Shown here in pieces: positions 8,399 to 17,873 of a stretch of DNA of 64,000 nucleotides. Under the pieces are notes generated by a model. It was not told where the DNA came from, ran no database searches, and was given only the letters and a program-made list of their open reading frames with translations. Source of the DNA: Opacimonas sp014872805 (GTDB lineage Bacteria > Pseudomonadota > Gammaproteobacteria > Enterobacterales > Alteromonadaceae); NCBI GenBank assembly GCA_014872805.1, contig WKFN01000016.1, positions 124,001-188,000 of the forward strand, written 5' to 3'. Position 1 is the first letter of the stretch. Each line of letters begins with the position of its first letter. Made by a program: the position numbers and the translations under genes.

Positions 8399-9520
8399 AT
8401 GACTAACACAAAAGCATTTTTTCCAGACTTCGAAATCATTGGCGTCTTGTGTTATTGCCGACAGGGCTATGCTAGTCAGATGTCTGATGAATTGTCGGCG
8501 TATTTTGCCCATTCAGCGATTTCTGGTTATCCAAAGTTTACTAAAAGCGCAGGTTTTGCTTGTTTTTATTTTCATCAGAGCCAGTCGTTGAAAACGATTT
8601 CAAAGCAGGTTCAGTTTTCTGAATTAATATTCGCTCGTCAGCTGGTGTTTTTGGTTGCTCATCCGGTGCAGCTCTCTGGACACGATAGGGTGAGCGAGGT
8701 CGTGTCTGTATTACCTGAATCAGAGCAAGCGCTACAAACTTGCGTGGTTGAAGTGCCGGATACTGAAGAGGGCAAACACTTAAGCAAGTTCAGTCGCAAA
8801 TTTGCAGTACCGCTCAGACAAGCCATGCGTGATAAAGGAGTGCTGTATCGGCGCAAATTTAACAAGCCTATTGCAGGTCTGTGTTGGCATATTTTATTGT
8901 CACAAAATGATAAAGCGTTGCTAGGTATCAGTCTGCCTCATAATCGCAGCGACCATGAACAAGGTATTCATCGGCTCAAAATGCCACAAGATGCCCCTAG
9001 TCGCTCAACGCTCAAGTTGGAAGAGGCCATTTATACCTTCATCCCCAAAACCGACCAAGCAGACCTGTTTCGCGAAGGCTATCGAGCTGTCGATTTGGGT
9101 GCGTGTCCTGGAGGATGGACCTATCAGCTAGTGAAACGAGGAGTTCAGGTGGCAGCAATCGATAATGGCAAAATGCAAGCTCAACTGATGGCGACGGGAT
9201 TAGTTGAGTATCACGCTGTAGATGGATTCAAATATCGACCTTTACATGGCTCGGTTCAATGGCTCGTATGCGATATGATCGAACAACCTCGACGAGTAAC
9301 TAATTTGATGTTGGATTGGTTGCTTGACGGCGATGCTCGACATGCGATATTTAATTTAAAGCTACCGATGCAAAATCGCTATGCCACTATGATCGGATGC
9401 CTGAACCAGCTTAGGAATGGTCTTAAGGGCGCAGGCATATCATTTTCATTGCAAGCCAAACACTTGTATCACAATCGCGATGAGGTCACTGTCTGTATTT
9501 TACGCGAGAGTGATTTGTAG
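8399..9520 (+). CDS. rlmM: 23S rRNA (cytidine-2498-2'-O)-methyltransferase
   Basis: Methylates the 2'-OH of C2498 in the peptidyl-transferase region of 23S rRNA. The 373-residue product has a THUMP-like N-terminal part followed by a Rossmann methyltransferase domain with the SAM motif DLGACPGGW starting at D232 and the WLVCDMIEQP segment. This agrees with E. coli RlmM, which lies in the same gcvA-ygdD-rlmM order. Gene length is normal for the family. Confidence 0.93.
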   Translation: MTNTKAFFPDFEIIGVLCYCRQGYASQMSDELSAYFAHSAISGYPKFTKSAGFACFYFHQSQSLKTISKQVQFSELIFARQLVFLVAHPVQLSGHDRVSEVVSVLPESEQALQTCVVEVPDTEEGKHLSKFSRKFAVPLRQAMRDKGVLYRRKFNKPIAGLCWHILLSQNDKALLGISLPHNRSDHEQGIHRLKMPQDAPSRSTLKLEEAIYTFIPKTDQADLFREGYRAVDLGACPGGWTYQLVKRGVQVAAIDNGKMQAQLMATGLVEYHAVDGFKYRPLHGSVQWLVCDMIEQPRRVTNLMLDWLLDGDARHAIFNLKLPMQNRYATMIGCLNQLRNGLKGAGISFSLQAKHLYHNRDEVTVCILRESDL

Positions 9521-9560
9521 AAGTTTTTGTGAAAATTTTTGGCTAAATACTAAAAACTCT

Positions 9561-9589
9561 ATGACTTCAGCGCTAAAATCCTATATAAT
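9561..9589 (+). promoter_or_regulatory. Sigma-70-type promoter for the EF-G2 gene
   Basis: A -10 hexamer TATAAT (9584-9589) lies 17 bases after ATGACT (9561-9566), which matches TTGACA at four of six positions. Transcription would start near 9596, giving a leader of about 30 bases to the ATG at 9626. The promoter sits between rlmM and the EF-G2 gene, so the latter is probably transcribed alone. Confidence 0.7.
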
Positions 9590-9625
9590 CCGCCCGATTT
9601 TTTGAACCAATTTAAAAGTGTAACC

Positions 9626-11713
9626 ATGACTGATTTATCACTCTATCGTAACATCGGTATTTTTGCTCACGTTGACGCGGGTAAAACCACCACTACTGAA
9701 CGTATTCTAAAGTTAACTGGTAAGATCCACCGCACGGGTGAAGTACATGACGGTGAGTCTACGACTGACTTCATGGAACAAGAAGCTGAGCGTGGTATTA
9801 CTATTCAATCAGCCGCAACAACTTGTTTCTGGAAAGACCATCGCATGAACATCATCGATACTCCGGGACACGTTGACTTCACTGTTGAAGTATATCGTTC
9901 ATTGAAAGTACTTGATGGTGGTGTAGGTGTATTCTGTGGTTCAGGCGGTGTTGAGCCTCAGTCTGAAACTAACTGGCGTTATGCTACCGAATCTGAAGTT
10001 TCACGTTTGATTTTCGTGAACAAATTAGACCGTATGGGCGCGGATTTCTACCGCGTTGTTGACCAAGTGAAGAGAGTACTTGGTGCTAAGCCTCTAGTAA
10101 TGACTTTACCAATCGGTATCGAAGATGATTTCGTTGGTGTGGTTGATATTCTTTCTAAGAAAGCGTACATCTGGGATGACTCAGGACTTCCAGAAAACTA
10201 CGAAGTGCAAGATGTTCCAGCCGACATGGTTGAAAAAGTTGACCAGTATTATGAAGAGTTAATCGAAACTGCATTAGAAGTTGATGATGAATTATTAATG
10301 GAATACATGGAAGGTGAAATGCCTTCTGAAGAGCAAATCAAAGCATGTATCCGCAAGGGGACTCGTGACCTTGAATTCTTCCCAACGTACTGTGGCTCTG
10401 CATTCAAAAACAAAGGTATTCAACTCGTTCTTGACGCGGTTGTTGACTACTTACCGTCACCTACAGAAGTAGAGCCTCAAGACCTAACTGATGAAGAGAC
10501 CGGGGAGCCTACTGGCGAAAAAGCCATCGTTTCTCCTGATGAGCCACTACGTGCATTGGCGTTCAAGATCATGGACGACCGTTTCGGCGCATTATATTTT
10601 ATTCGCATCTACTCAGGCCGCATGACTAAGGGTATGACGGTATTAAACTCTGCAACAGGTAAAACTGAGCGTATCGGCCGTATGGTTGAGATGCACGCTG
10701 ACGAGCGTACTGAATTAGAATCAGCACAAGCGGGTGATATCATCGCTGTTGTGGGTATGAAGAACGTGCAAACGGGTCACACATTATGTGACCCTAACCA
10801 CCCTTGTACACTTGAGCCAATGATCTTCCCTGAGCCAGTAATCTCTATTGCTGTTGCGCCAAAAGACAAGGGTTCTACTGAGAAAATGGGTATTGCAATC
10901 GGTAAGATGGTTGCAGAAGATCCTTCTTTCCAAGTTGAAACGGACGAAGATTCAGGTGAAACCATCCTGAAAGGTATGGGTGAATTACACCTAGACATCA
11001 AAGTTGACATCTTGAAACGCACTTACGGTGTTGAGCTAGAAGTGGGTAAACCTCAAGTTGCTTATCGTGAAACTATCACGCAAGAAGTTGAAGATTCTTA
11101 CACGCACAAGAAACAATCTGGTGGTTCTGGTCAGTTCGGTAAGATTGATTATCGCATCAAGCCAGGTGAGCAAAATTCAGGCTTCACGTTCAAATCGACC
11201 GTTGTTGGTGGTAACGTACCTAAAGAATTCTTCCCAGCTATCGAAAAAGGCTTTGCCTCGATGATGCAGGAAGGTGTGCTTGCGGGTTATCCAGTTTTAG
11301 ACGTTGAAGTTGAGTTATTCGACGGTGGTTTCCACGCAGTTGATTCATCAGCGGTGGCGTTTGAAATTGCTGCTCGTGGCGCCTTCCGTCAATCAATTCC
11401 AAAAGCAGGCGCACAATTACTTGAGCCAGTGATGAAGGTTGACGTGTTTACCCCAGATGATCACGTTGGTGACGTTATCGGTGACTTGAACCGTCGTCGT
11501 GGTATGATCAAAGACCAAGAAGCTGGCGTAACGGGCGTGCGTATCAAAGCTGACGTACCACTTTCAGAAATGTTTGGTTACATCGGTCACCTGCGTACTA
11601 TGACATCTGGTCGTGGTCAGTTCTCTATGGAGTTCTCACATTACAGCCCATGTCCACAGAATGTAGCTGAAGCGATTATCGAAGAAGCGAAAGCGCGTAA
11701 AGAGGCTAAGTAA
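9626..11713 (+). CDS. Elongation factor G, second copy (EF-G2 type)
   Basis: Ribosomal translocase-type GTPase of 695 residues. Visible are the G1 loop AHVDAGKTTT, the DTPGHVDF G3 motif, NKLD G4 motif, and EF-G domains II-V. The start MTDLSLYRNIGIFAHVDAG, together with internal segments such as FCGSGGVEPQSETNWRYA, resembles the second EF-G of Vibrio and Shewanella rather than the str-operon FusA (MARTTPIARYRNIGI...). It stands alone, without rpsL, rpsG or tuf. The ATG at 9626 is preferred to one at 9602 because the latter would leave a leader of only a few bases after the promoter. Whether it works in translocation, recycling or under stress cannot be told from sequence. Confidence 0.9.
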   Translation: MTDLSLYRNIGIFAHVDAGKTTTTERILKLTGKIHRTGEVHDGESTTDFMEQEAERGITIQSAATTCFWKDHRMNIIDTPGHVDFTVEVYRSLKVLDGGVGVFCGSGGVEPQSETNWRYATESEVSRLIFVNKLDRMGADFYRVVDQVKRVLGAKPLVMTLPIGIEDDFVGVVDILSKKAYIWDDSGLPENYEVQDVPADMVEKVDQYYEELIETALEVDDELLMEYMEGEMPSEEQIKACIRKGTRDLEFFPTYCGSAFKNKGIQLVLDAVVDYLPSPTEVEPQDLTDEETGEPTGEKAIVSPDEPLRALAFKIMDDRFGALYFIRIYSGRMTKGMTVLNSATGKTERIGRMVEMHADERTELESAQAGDIIAVVGMKNVQTGHTLCDPNHPCTLEPMIFPEPVISIAVAPKDKGSTEKMGIAIGKMVAEDPSFQVETDEDSGETILKGMGELHLDIKVDILKRTYGVELEVGKPQVAYRETITQEVEDSYTHKKQSGGSGQFGKIDYRIKPGEQNSGFTFKSTVVGGNVPKEFFPAIEKGFASMMQEGVLAGYPVLDVEVELFDGGFHAVDSSAVAFEIAARGAFRQSIPKAGAQLLEPVMKVDVFTPDDHVGDVIGDLNRRRGMIKDQEAGVTGVRIKADVPLSEMFGYIGHLRTMTSGRGQFSMEFSHYSPCPQNVAEAIIEEAKARKEAK

Positions 11714-11729
11714 GCTTTTCTAATATAGC

Positions 11730-11766
11730 AAAAACCCCGATGAGTTTCGCTCTTCGGGGTTTTTTA
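11730..11766 (+). terminator. Rho-independent terminator after EF-G2
   Basis: An inverted repeat AAAACCCCGA ... TTCGGGGTTTT with a 12-base loop is followed by a T run ending at 11765. It starts 17 bases after the EF-G2 stop codon. Both arms and the T tract are clear. Confidence 0.9.
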
Positions 11767-12074
11767 ATGTCCATTTTAAATAACTGACTAAGATGAGTCC
11801 GATATGCTGATAATGACAAGCGATCATAAGAATCAATAAACCGACTACGATATAGAACTTTCCAAATCGGGTAGACTCCGTCAAAGAGAAGCTAACTCAG
11901 CATCTGGTCATTATTTAAATCAGCATAATCACAGCGAATACGATGTTCTGCATCGCTCGGAAGTACATCTTGCACATTTTCTATAAAACATACTCAAAAA
12001 CAGATGAGATTGCATATAAATGTTTATATACTGTAATGAATTGAATTAACTATTTTTTATCGACAGGGAAGCGC
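11767..12074. other. Intergenic region before pgm, with a short coding-like remnant
   Basis: About 300 bases without an established gene. On the minus strand, 11892-11993 is open and would end in ...SDAEHRIRCDYADLNNDQMLS-stop, which reads like the C-terminus of a protein but has no start codon; it may be a gene remnant or chance. Near the pgm end, TATACT at 12027-12032 could be a -10 element, although no good -35 is visible. An AGGGAAG ribosome-binding sequence lies at 12066-12072, just before the pgm ATG. Nothing else is recognised. Confidence 0.45.
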
Positions 12075-13712
12075 ATGGCATTACATCCTCTCGCTGGTCA
12101 GCCAGCAAAAAGTGAACATTTGATCAACGTTCCAAAACTCATCAGTGATTATTACAGCTTGCAACCCAATATAAACGAGCCAAGCCAAGCGGTGAGTTTT
12201 GGTACATCTGGTCATCGCGGCAGCGCGTTTAATCTGTCATTTAACGATGCTCATATTGCTGCCATTACTCAGGCATTAGCCGAATATCGACAAGAACAGG
12301 GTAATACAGGTCCGTGTTTTATTGGTATGGATACACATGCTTTATCTGAAGCTGCGTTAACCACGACGATTGAAGTATTCGCGGCCAATAAAGTTGCTAT
12401 GGTGCTACAGCAGGACCGAAATTATACGCCGACACCAGTGATCTCACGAGCGATTTTGCAGCACAATGCCAAGTATGATGACGTGGCCGATGGTGTGGTT
12501 ATCACACCATCGCACAATCCGCCACAAGATGGTGGCTTTAAGTACAATGCCGCTCATGGCGGTCCGGCTGATAGTGACGCAACGAGTCAAATCCAACAAC
12601 GTGCAAATGAGTTACTGGCTAATTCAAATGTCGAGGTAAAACGCATCCATATCGCAGAGGCAATGGCGTCAGAATATGTGACTGAAATCGATTTCATGGA
12701 TGACTATATCCAAGATTTGGTCAATGTAGTGGATATCGAAGCCATCCAAACCGCCAGATTACGGATCGCAGTTGATCCATTAGGTGGCTCAGGAATGCGT
12801 TATTGGCAACGTATTGCAGAGACTTATCAGCTAGATATTGAAGTTGTAAATAACAATATAGATCCAACGTTTCGCTTTATGACGCTCGATAAAGATGGTC
12901 AAATCCGTATGGATTGTTCATCTCCTTATGCAATGGCTGGATTGCTTACTTATGCGCAAGATTATGATCTAGCATTTGGAAATGATGCCGATTTTGATCG
13001 CCACGGAATTGTAACGCCCACTCATGGTTTATTAAATCCGAATCATTACTTGGCTGTTGCGATTGATTATGTGCTTCAACATAGACCGCAGTGGCCTAAA
13101 GATGCAGCGATTGGTAAAACATTAGTCTCAAGTTCTATGATTGATCGAGTTATCAAGGCACAAGGTGCCAAATTGGCTGAGATGCCAGTAGGCTTTAAGT
13201 GGTTTGTATCTGGTTTATTAGAACAGTCGATTGCCTTTGCCGGTGAAGAAAGTGCCGGCGGGATCTTCTTGCGCCATGACGGTACCCCTTGGGCAACTGA
13301 TAAAGACGGTTTTATTTTGTGTTTGCTAGCAGCTGAAATTACGGCAAAGACAGGCATGAATCCTGGCCAGTATTATGCGCAGCTTACTGAAAAACACGGC
13401 ACACCGTATTACAAAAGGATGGATGTGGCTGCGAGTCTTACACAGAAGCAAGCGTTAAGTTCTATGGATGCAGATAGCGTGACATCTACACAAATTGCTG
13501 GTGAGTCTATCTTGCGCATTGAAACGCATGCGTCAGGCAATAGTGCTGCAATTGGCGGAGTTAAAGTCAGTACGGAAAATGGTTGGTTTGCCGCTCGTCC
13601 TTCTGGTACGGAAAATGTTTATAAAATCTATGCTGAGAGTTTTGTCTCTGAAGAGCACCTTGAACGTTTGTTAAAAGATGCTCAAAACTTAGTCGCAAGC
13701 GTCATTAAATAA
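12075..13712 (+). CDS. pgm: Phosphoglucomutase, alpha-D-glucose specific
   Basis: Interconverts glucose-1-phosphate and glucose-6-phosphate. The 545-residue product matches E. coli Pgm throughout: FGTSGHRGS near the N-terminus, the phosphoserine loop TPSHNPP with Ser146, the metal-binding loop NDADFDRHG, the sugar-binding GEESAGG and the C-terminal phosphate loop RPSGTENVYKIY. It is followed by glycogen phosphorylase, whose product glucose-1-phosphate is its substrate; the two are separated by 165 bases with possible regulatory repeats. Confidence 0.96.
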   Translation: MALHPLAGQPAKSEHLINVPKLISDYYSLQPNINEPSQAVSFGTSGHRGSAFNLSFNDAHIAAITQALAEYRQEQGNTGPCFIGMDTHALSEAALTTTIEVFAANKVAMVLQQDRNYTPTPVISRAILQHNAKYDDVADGVVITPSHNPPQDGGFKYNAAHGGPADSDATSQIQQRANELLANSNVEVKRIHIAEAMASEYVTEIDFMDDYIQDLVNVVDIEAIQTARLRIAVDPLGGSGMRYWQRIAETYQLDIEVVNNNIDPTFRFMTLDKDGQIRMDCSSPYAMAGLLTYAQDYDLAFGNDADFDRHGIVTPTHGLLNPNHYLAVAIDYVLQHRPQWPKDAAIGKTLVSSSMIDRVIKAQGAKLAEMPVGFKWFVSGLLEQSIAFAGEESAGGIFLRHDGTPWATDKDGFILCLLAAEITAKTGMNPGQYYAQLTEKHGTPYYKRMDVAASLTQKQALSSMDADSVTSTQIAGESILRIETHASGNSAAIGGVKVSTENGWFAARPSGTENVYKIYAESFVSEEHLERLLKDAQNLVASVIK

Positions 13713-13741
13713 CTGATATGTTTATGTTATTTAATCAAAAA

Positions 13742-13838
13742 GTTAACAAAGTGTTAATAAATTGAGTTCTGCAAACGAATGCATCGCAATAATTCTATTT
13801 GTTAACACTATTTTAACAAAAAAGTGAGTGGTCCACTG
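13742..13838. promoter_or_regulatory. Upstream region of glgP with repeated GTTAACA and a small palindrome
   Basis: Between pgm and glgP the sequence contains GTTAACA at 13742-13748 and 13801-13807, the related GTTAAT at 13753-13758 and TTTTAACA at 13811-13818, and then the palindrome AGTGGTCCACT (13828-13838). Such repeats could be operator sites. No regulator can be named and no strong -35/-10 pair is seen, so this is a suggestion. Confidence 0.3.
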
Positions 13839-13877
13839 TTACACTTATCTTAGTTATTCTTTTAGGGTAAATGGATC

Positions 13878-16331
13878 ATGAGCGGTACATCAATCACCAA
13901 ACAAACATTCAAAGACGCAGTAGTGCGTCATCTTCATTCGACTTTGGGAACGGATGAAAATAAAGCCAACAATCACGCTTGGTGGAAAGCGACTTCTGCT
14001 GCAATGCAGGAACTCGTATTGGAAGGGTTGCGTAAAACCCAAAAAACCCATTATCTTAATGACACTCGCGCGGTACATTATCTTTCGGCTGAGTTCTTGA
14101 TGGGGCGTCTGCTGTCAAACAATATGCACAACTTTGAAGTGTTCGATGCAGCTGATGAGGCTTTGCATGAGCTAGGTGTCTCACTGACTGATATATTGGA
14201 AGAAGAGCCAGATATGGCTCTTGGTAACGGTGGCTTGGGCCGACTTGCCGCCTGTTTTTTGGATTCTTTAGCCACGCAGGATTTACCGGCAATTGGTTAT
14301 GGTATTCACTACGAACATGGTTTATTCCGTCAAGAAATTCGTGATAATCAGCAAATTGAGCGTCCAGATAGTTGGCGTGACTACGGTAATCCATGGGAGA
14401 TTTGCCGTCCAGAATCTATCCAAGAAATTCCGCTTTATGGTTATGTTGAGACCAAATACAACAGCGATGGTGGTATTCAAAAAGAATGGCATCCAGGTAT
14501 GATTGTAAAAGGGGTTCCATGGGATGTGCCAGTGGTTGGTTACCGAGGTAAAACGGTCAACGTTTTGCGTTTATGGCAGTCAGAGGCGTCTGATTATTTT
14601 AACTGGGACGTGTTTAATGCCGGCGGTTATGTCGATGCGCAACGCGAAAATGTTCAAGCTGAAACGATTTCAAAAGTCCTCTATCCAAATGATGAAACCG
14701 AAGCGGGTAAAGAACTGCGTTTGATCCAACAGTATTTTTTCTGTGCCTGTTCATTAAAAGACATTATACGTCGTTATAAGCGTGCACATGGTGATGATTG
14801 GTCACGTTTTGTTGATCAAGTTGTGATCCAACTCAACGACACCCATCCAGCAATTGCTATCCCAGAGCTGATGCGTATTTTAGTTGATCGCGCTGAGCTT
14901 GATTGGGACACGGCTTGGGGTATTTCTAGTCAAGTCTTTGCTTACACGAATCACACGTTATTACCCGAAGCGCTAGAAAAATGGCCAGTACGTATGATTG
15001 AAAAAATCTTGCCACGGCATATTGAAATTATCTATGAAATCAATCATCGCTTCTTAGCTGAGGTGGAAAAAGTATGGCCAGGTGATAATGCCATGAAGGC
15101 TAAGCTGTCCATCATCGAAGAAGCAGATGAAAAAATGGTTCGTATGGGTAATCTTTCCGTTATTGGTTCATTCAAAGTCAATGGTGTGGCGCAAATTCAC
15201 TCTAAATTAGTCAAAGCAAACTTATTCCCTGAGTTTGAGCAGATGACGCCTGGAAAGTTAACCAATGTGACCAATGGGATTACCCCGCGTCGTTGGTTAA
15301 AAGCTTGTAATCCACGTTTATCGAAACTGATCGACAAAAAGATTGGTAAAAATTGGCCGTTGGATCTGGATAAATTAATCGGACTTGCTGAGTTTGCAGA
15401 GGATGCCAAATTTCAAAAAGCATTCATGAAAGTGAAGCAAGAAAATAAAGCGGATTTAGCCAAAGAAATCTTGAAGTTAACGGGTATAAAAGTCGATACA
15501 AAGGCTATTTTTGATATTCAGATCAAGCGTTTGCACGAATATAAGCGTCAACATTTGAACTTGCTACACATTTTAGCTTTATATCGACGCTTGCTCGAAA
15601 ACCCGAGCTACGATATGCACCCTCGAGTTTTTATCTTTGGTGCTAAAGCAGCCCCAGGTTATAAGCTTGCGAAAGACATCATATACGCCATCAATGCAGT
15701 TGCTGAAAAGATTAACAACGATCCTCGTGTCAATCACAAGTTAAAAGTGGTGTTTTTACCAAACTACCGTGTTTCTCAAGCAGAAAAAATGATCCCAGCG
15801 GCAGATGTGTCTGAGCAAATTTCAACAGCAGGTAAAGAGGCCTCTGGTACTGGTAATATGAAGTTATCGCTAAATGGCGCACTGACGATTGGCACTTTGG
15901 ATGGGGCTAATATTGAAATTGCTGAAGAAGTTGGTGATGACAATATTTTTATCTTTGGTTTAACTGTGGATGAAGTGCAAGCCGTCAAAGCGAAAGGGTA
16001 TAATCCTTACGATTATTATTATGCCAATGCCGAGCTTAAAGCGGTTATTGACTGGTTGGATACGGATTACTTTACGCCAGGTAAACCCGGTGCGTTGAGC
16101 AATATTAAGCACAGTCTGTTAGACGGTGGCGATCCCTATCTGTGTTTAGCCGATTATGAAAGTTATGCTAATGCGCACGAAGATTTGGATAAAGCTTATC
16201 GAGATCAAACGAATTGGGCTCGTATGGCGATTTTGAATACGGCGCACATGGGCAAGTTTACCTCTGACCGCTCCATTCGGGATTATGTCAATAACATCTG
16301 GCGTTTAACCCCATGCGAGGTCAAAGATTAA
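13878..16331 (+). CDS. glgP: Glycogen/maltodextrin phosphorylase
   Basis: Phosphorolyses alpha-1,4-glucans to release glucose-1-phosphate in the cytosol. The 817-residue product is the usual length for the family and shows YLSAEFLMGR, the GNGGLGRLAACF segment, ITPRRWL, KRLHEYKRQHLN, and the PLP site EASGTGNMKLSLNGAL with the cofactor lysine at about 662. GlgP and MalP cannot be separated safely by eye; the neighbouring pgm and the glgC further along favour glycogen use. No other glg gene is adjacent. Confidence 0.93.
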   Translation: MSGTSITKQTFKDAVVRHLHSTLGTDENKANNHAWWKATSAAMQELVLEGLRKTQKTHYLNDTRAVHYLSAEFLMGRLLSNNMHNFEVFDAADEALHELGVSLTDILEEEPDMALGNGGLGRLAACFLDSLATQDLPAIGYGIHYEHGLFRQEIRDNQQIERPDSWRDYGNPWEICRPESIQEIPLYGYVETKYNSDGGIQKEWHPGMIVKGVPWDVPVVGYRGKTVNVLRLWQSEASDYFNWDVFNAGGYVDAQRENVQAETISKVLYPNDETEAGKELRLIQQYFFCACSLKDIIRRYKRAHGDDWSRFVDQVVIQLNDTHPAIAIPELMRILVDRAELDWDTAWGISSQVFAYTNHTLLPEALEKWPVRMIEKILPRHIEIIYEINHRFLAEVEKVWPGDNAMKAKLSIIEEADEKMVRMGNLSVIGSFKVNGVAQIHSKLVKANLFPEFEQMTPGKLTNVTNGITPRRWLKACNPRLSKLIDKKIGKNWPLDLDKLIGLAEFAEDAKFQKAFMKVKQENKADLAKEILKLTGIKVDTKAIFDIQIKRLHEYKRQHLNLLHILALYRRLLENPSYDMHPRVFIFGAKAAPGYKLAKDIIYAINAVAEKINNDPRVNHKLKVVFLPNYRVSQAEKMIPAADVSEQISTAGKEASGTGNMKLSLNGALTIGTLDGANIEIAEEVGDDNIFIFGLTVDEVQAVKAKGYNPYDYYYANAELKAVIDWLDTDYFTPGKPGALSNIKHSLLDGGDPYLCLADYESYANAHEDLDKAYRDQTNWARMAILNTAHMGKFTSDRSIRDYVNNIWRLTPCEVKD

Positions 16332-16347
16332 ATTGCTTAAATGTCTG

Positions 16348-16373
16348 AAAAAGGAGCCTACTGGCTCCTTTTT
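16348..16373 (+). terminator. Rho-independent terminator after glgP
   Basis: AAAAAGGAGCC and GGCTCCTTTTT form an 11-base stem around a four-base loop (TACT), with the T run built into the stem. It begins 17 bases after the glgP stop. Confidence 0.9.
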
Positions 16374-16426
16374 GTTGTGAAAACCTGAGCAAACGTTAAA
16401 ATTAACCAAAAAAGATAAGACCCGAT

Positions 16427-17452
16427 ATGCAATCATTTTTAGACCGTTCTCGTTTTTCGCCTGAGCAAATCCAGCCTCATCAAACCATATTAGACAATGG
16501 TACTCGAGTGTCTGTGATTGATGCAGGGATAATTGAATTTGCACCAGCTAATTATCAACCAAGTGAAACGCGTCATGTGGTGTTAAGCTGCGGGGTTCAC
16601 GGCAACGAAACGGCCCCAATTGAAATGTGCTCGGACTTAGTCGAAGGGATATTAAACCAGTCGATTATCCCTCAAGTAAAAGTGCAATGTCAGTTTGCTA
16701 ATCTTCCAGCGATGAATGTCGGTAAACGCTTTGTTGATCTCAATATGAATCGTTTGTTTGATGGCGCTCATCACGATTACGAACCCGGGCCAGAAACCCG
16801 TCGAGCCGCTCAGCTAGAGCGCTGTACTCGAACTTTTTTTGCCGAGTGTGGACATCGAGATCTAAAATTTCATTACGACTTACATACTGCCATAAGAGAC
16901 GCCAAATACCCTAGGTTTGCGGTATATCCTCATGTGCATGGCAAGCCCTATAGTCGACAACAAATCAATTGGTTGGCGAGTGCAGGTATTCAAGCAATAT
17001 TGCTATCACATAACCCAACGACTACTTATTCTTACTATACGAGTAAACATTGTGATGCTCATGCGTTTACTGTGGAACTTGGTAAGGTGAGGGCATTTGG
17101 GCACAATAATCGTGCCGATTTTGCATCGAGTTTCGAGTTCCTCAAGCACCTATTAATCGATAATCAATTTAATCCGGAGTGTGATGATTCACCGATTGTG
17201 TTTGATATTGCCCAAACGGTGCGAAGAGAAACCGAGGATTTTGAGTTGCATTTTGCTGATGATACCCCAAATTTTACTGCATTTGAGCAAGGATACAATC
17301 TAGCAACGGCCTATTCTCATTCAGGCAAAAAAGAATATCCTGTTTTAGCAAAAAAAGAAGCCATTGTTTTTCCTAATGCGGATGTGGCTATCGGGCAACG
17401 CGCTTTGTTGACAGTTGTCGAGATTGATTTACATGATTTGGAACTGATATGA
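16427..17452 (+). CDS. astE: Succinylglutamate desuccinylase
   Basis: Last step of the arginine succinyltransferase (AST) pathway: hydrolyses N-succinylglutamate to succinate and glutamate. The 341-residue zinc carboxypeptidase-like protein carries the metal motif HGNE (H58-E61) in GVHGNETAPIE and a later ligand histidine in YDLHTAIRD. Length fits AstE. The other ast genes are not in the window, so it stands apart from its pathway partners. Its last bases overlap the next start (ATGA). Confidence 0.88.
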   Translation: MQSFLDRSRFSPEQIQPHQTILDNGTRVSVIDAGIIEFAPANYQPSETRHVVLSCGVHGNETAPIEMCSDLVEGILNQSIIPQVKVQCQFANLPAMNVGKRFVDLNMNRLFDGAHHDYEPGPETRRAAQLERCTRTFFAECGHRDLKFHYDLHTAIRDAKYPRFAVYPHVHGKPYSRQQINWLASAGIQAILLSHNPTTTYSYYTSKHCDAHAFTVELGKVRAFGHNNRADFASSFEFLKHLLIDNQFNPECDDSPIVFDIAQTVRRETEDFELHFADDTPNFTAFEQGYNLATAYSHSGKKEYPVLAKKEAIVFPNADVAIGQRALLTVVEIDLHDLELI

Positions 17453-17868
17453 AAAATAGATTTGCACTCGACACTCGCTTACAAAAAGATACTGACTTTG
17501 TCATTGACTTGCAACTTTGTACTGTTCGATTGATGAATGATGCACAATACCCTTGGCTAATTTTGGTGCCTCAAGTTGCAGATGTTAGTGAATTACACCA
17601 CCTAACAGAAATACAACAATGCCTATTGAATCAGGATTCAAATCTGACTTCAGTAGTATTAACAGAAGTCTTCAACCCTGAAACATTAAATGTCGCAGCA
17701 CTAGGTAATATTGTTCGACAACTTCACATTCATCATGTGGCAAGATATTCAGATGATCCTGCTTGGCCTGGTCCAATATGGGGCAAACAGCCTGTCATTC
17801 AATACGACAGTAAGGTTAAGTTGAAACTCATAAACACACTCCAACACGCGTTTGCTAGGTTGGCTTAA
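17449..17868 (+). CDS. HIT-domain protein
   Basis: A 139-residue histidine-triad protein. The HIT signature appears as QLHIHHVARY, preceded by NPETLNVAALGNIVR and followed by AWPGPIWG, the pattern of the proteobacterial stand-alone HIT group. HIT proteins are nucleotidyl hydrolases or transferases; the substrate of this group is not established. It is coupled to astE by a four-base overlap. Confidence 0.87.
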   Translation: MKNRFALDTRLQKDTDFVIDLQLCTVRLMNDAQYPWLILVPQVADVSELHHLTEIQQCLLNQDSNLTSVVLTEVFNPETLNVAALGNIVRQLHIHHVARYSDDPAWPGPIWGKQPVIQYDSKVKLKLINTLQHAFARLA

Positions 17869-17873
17869 ATAGA

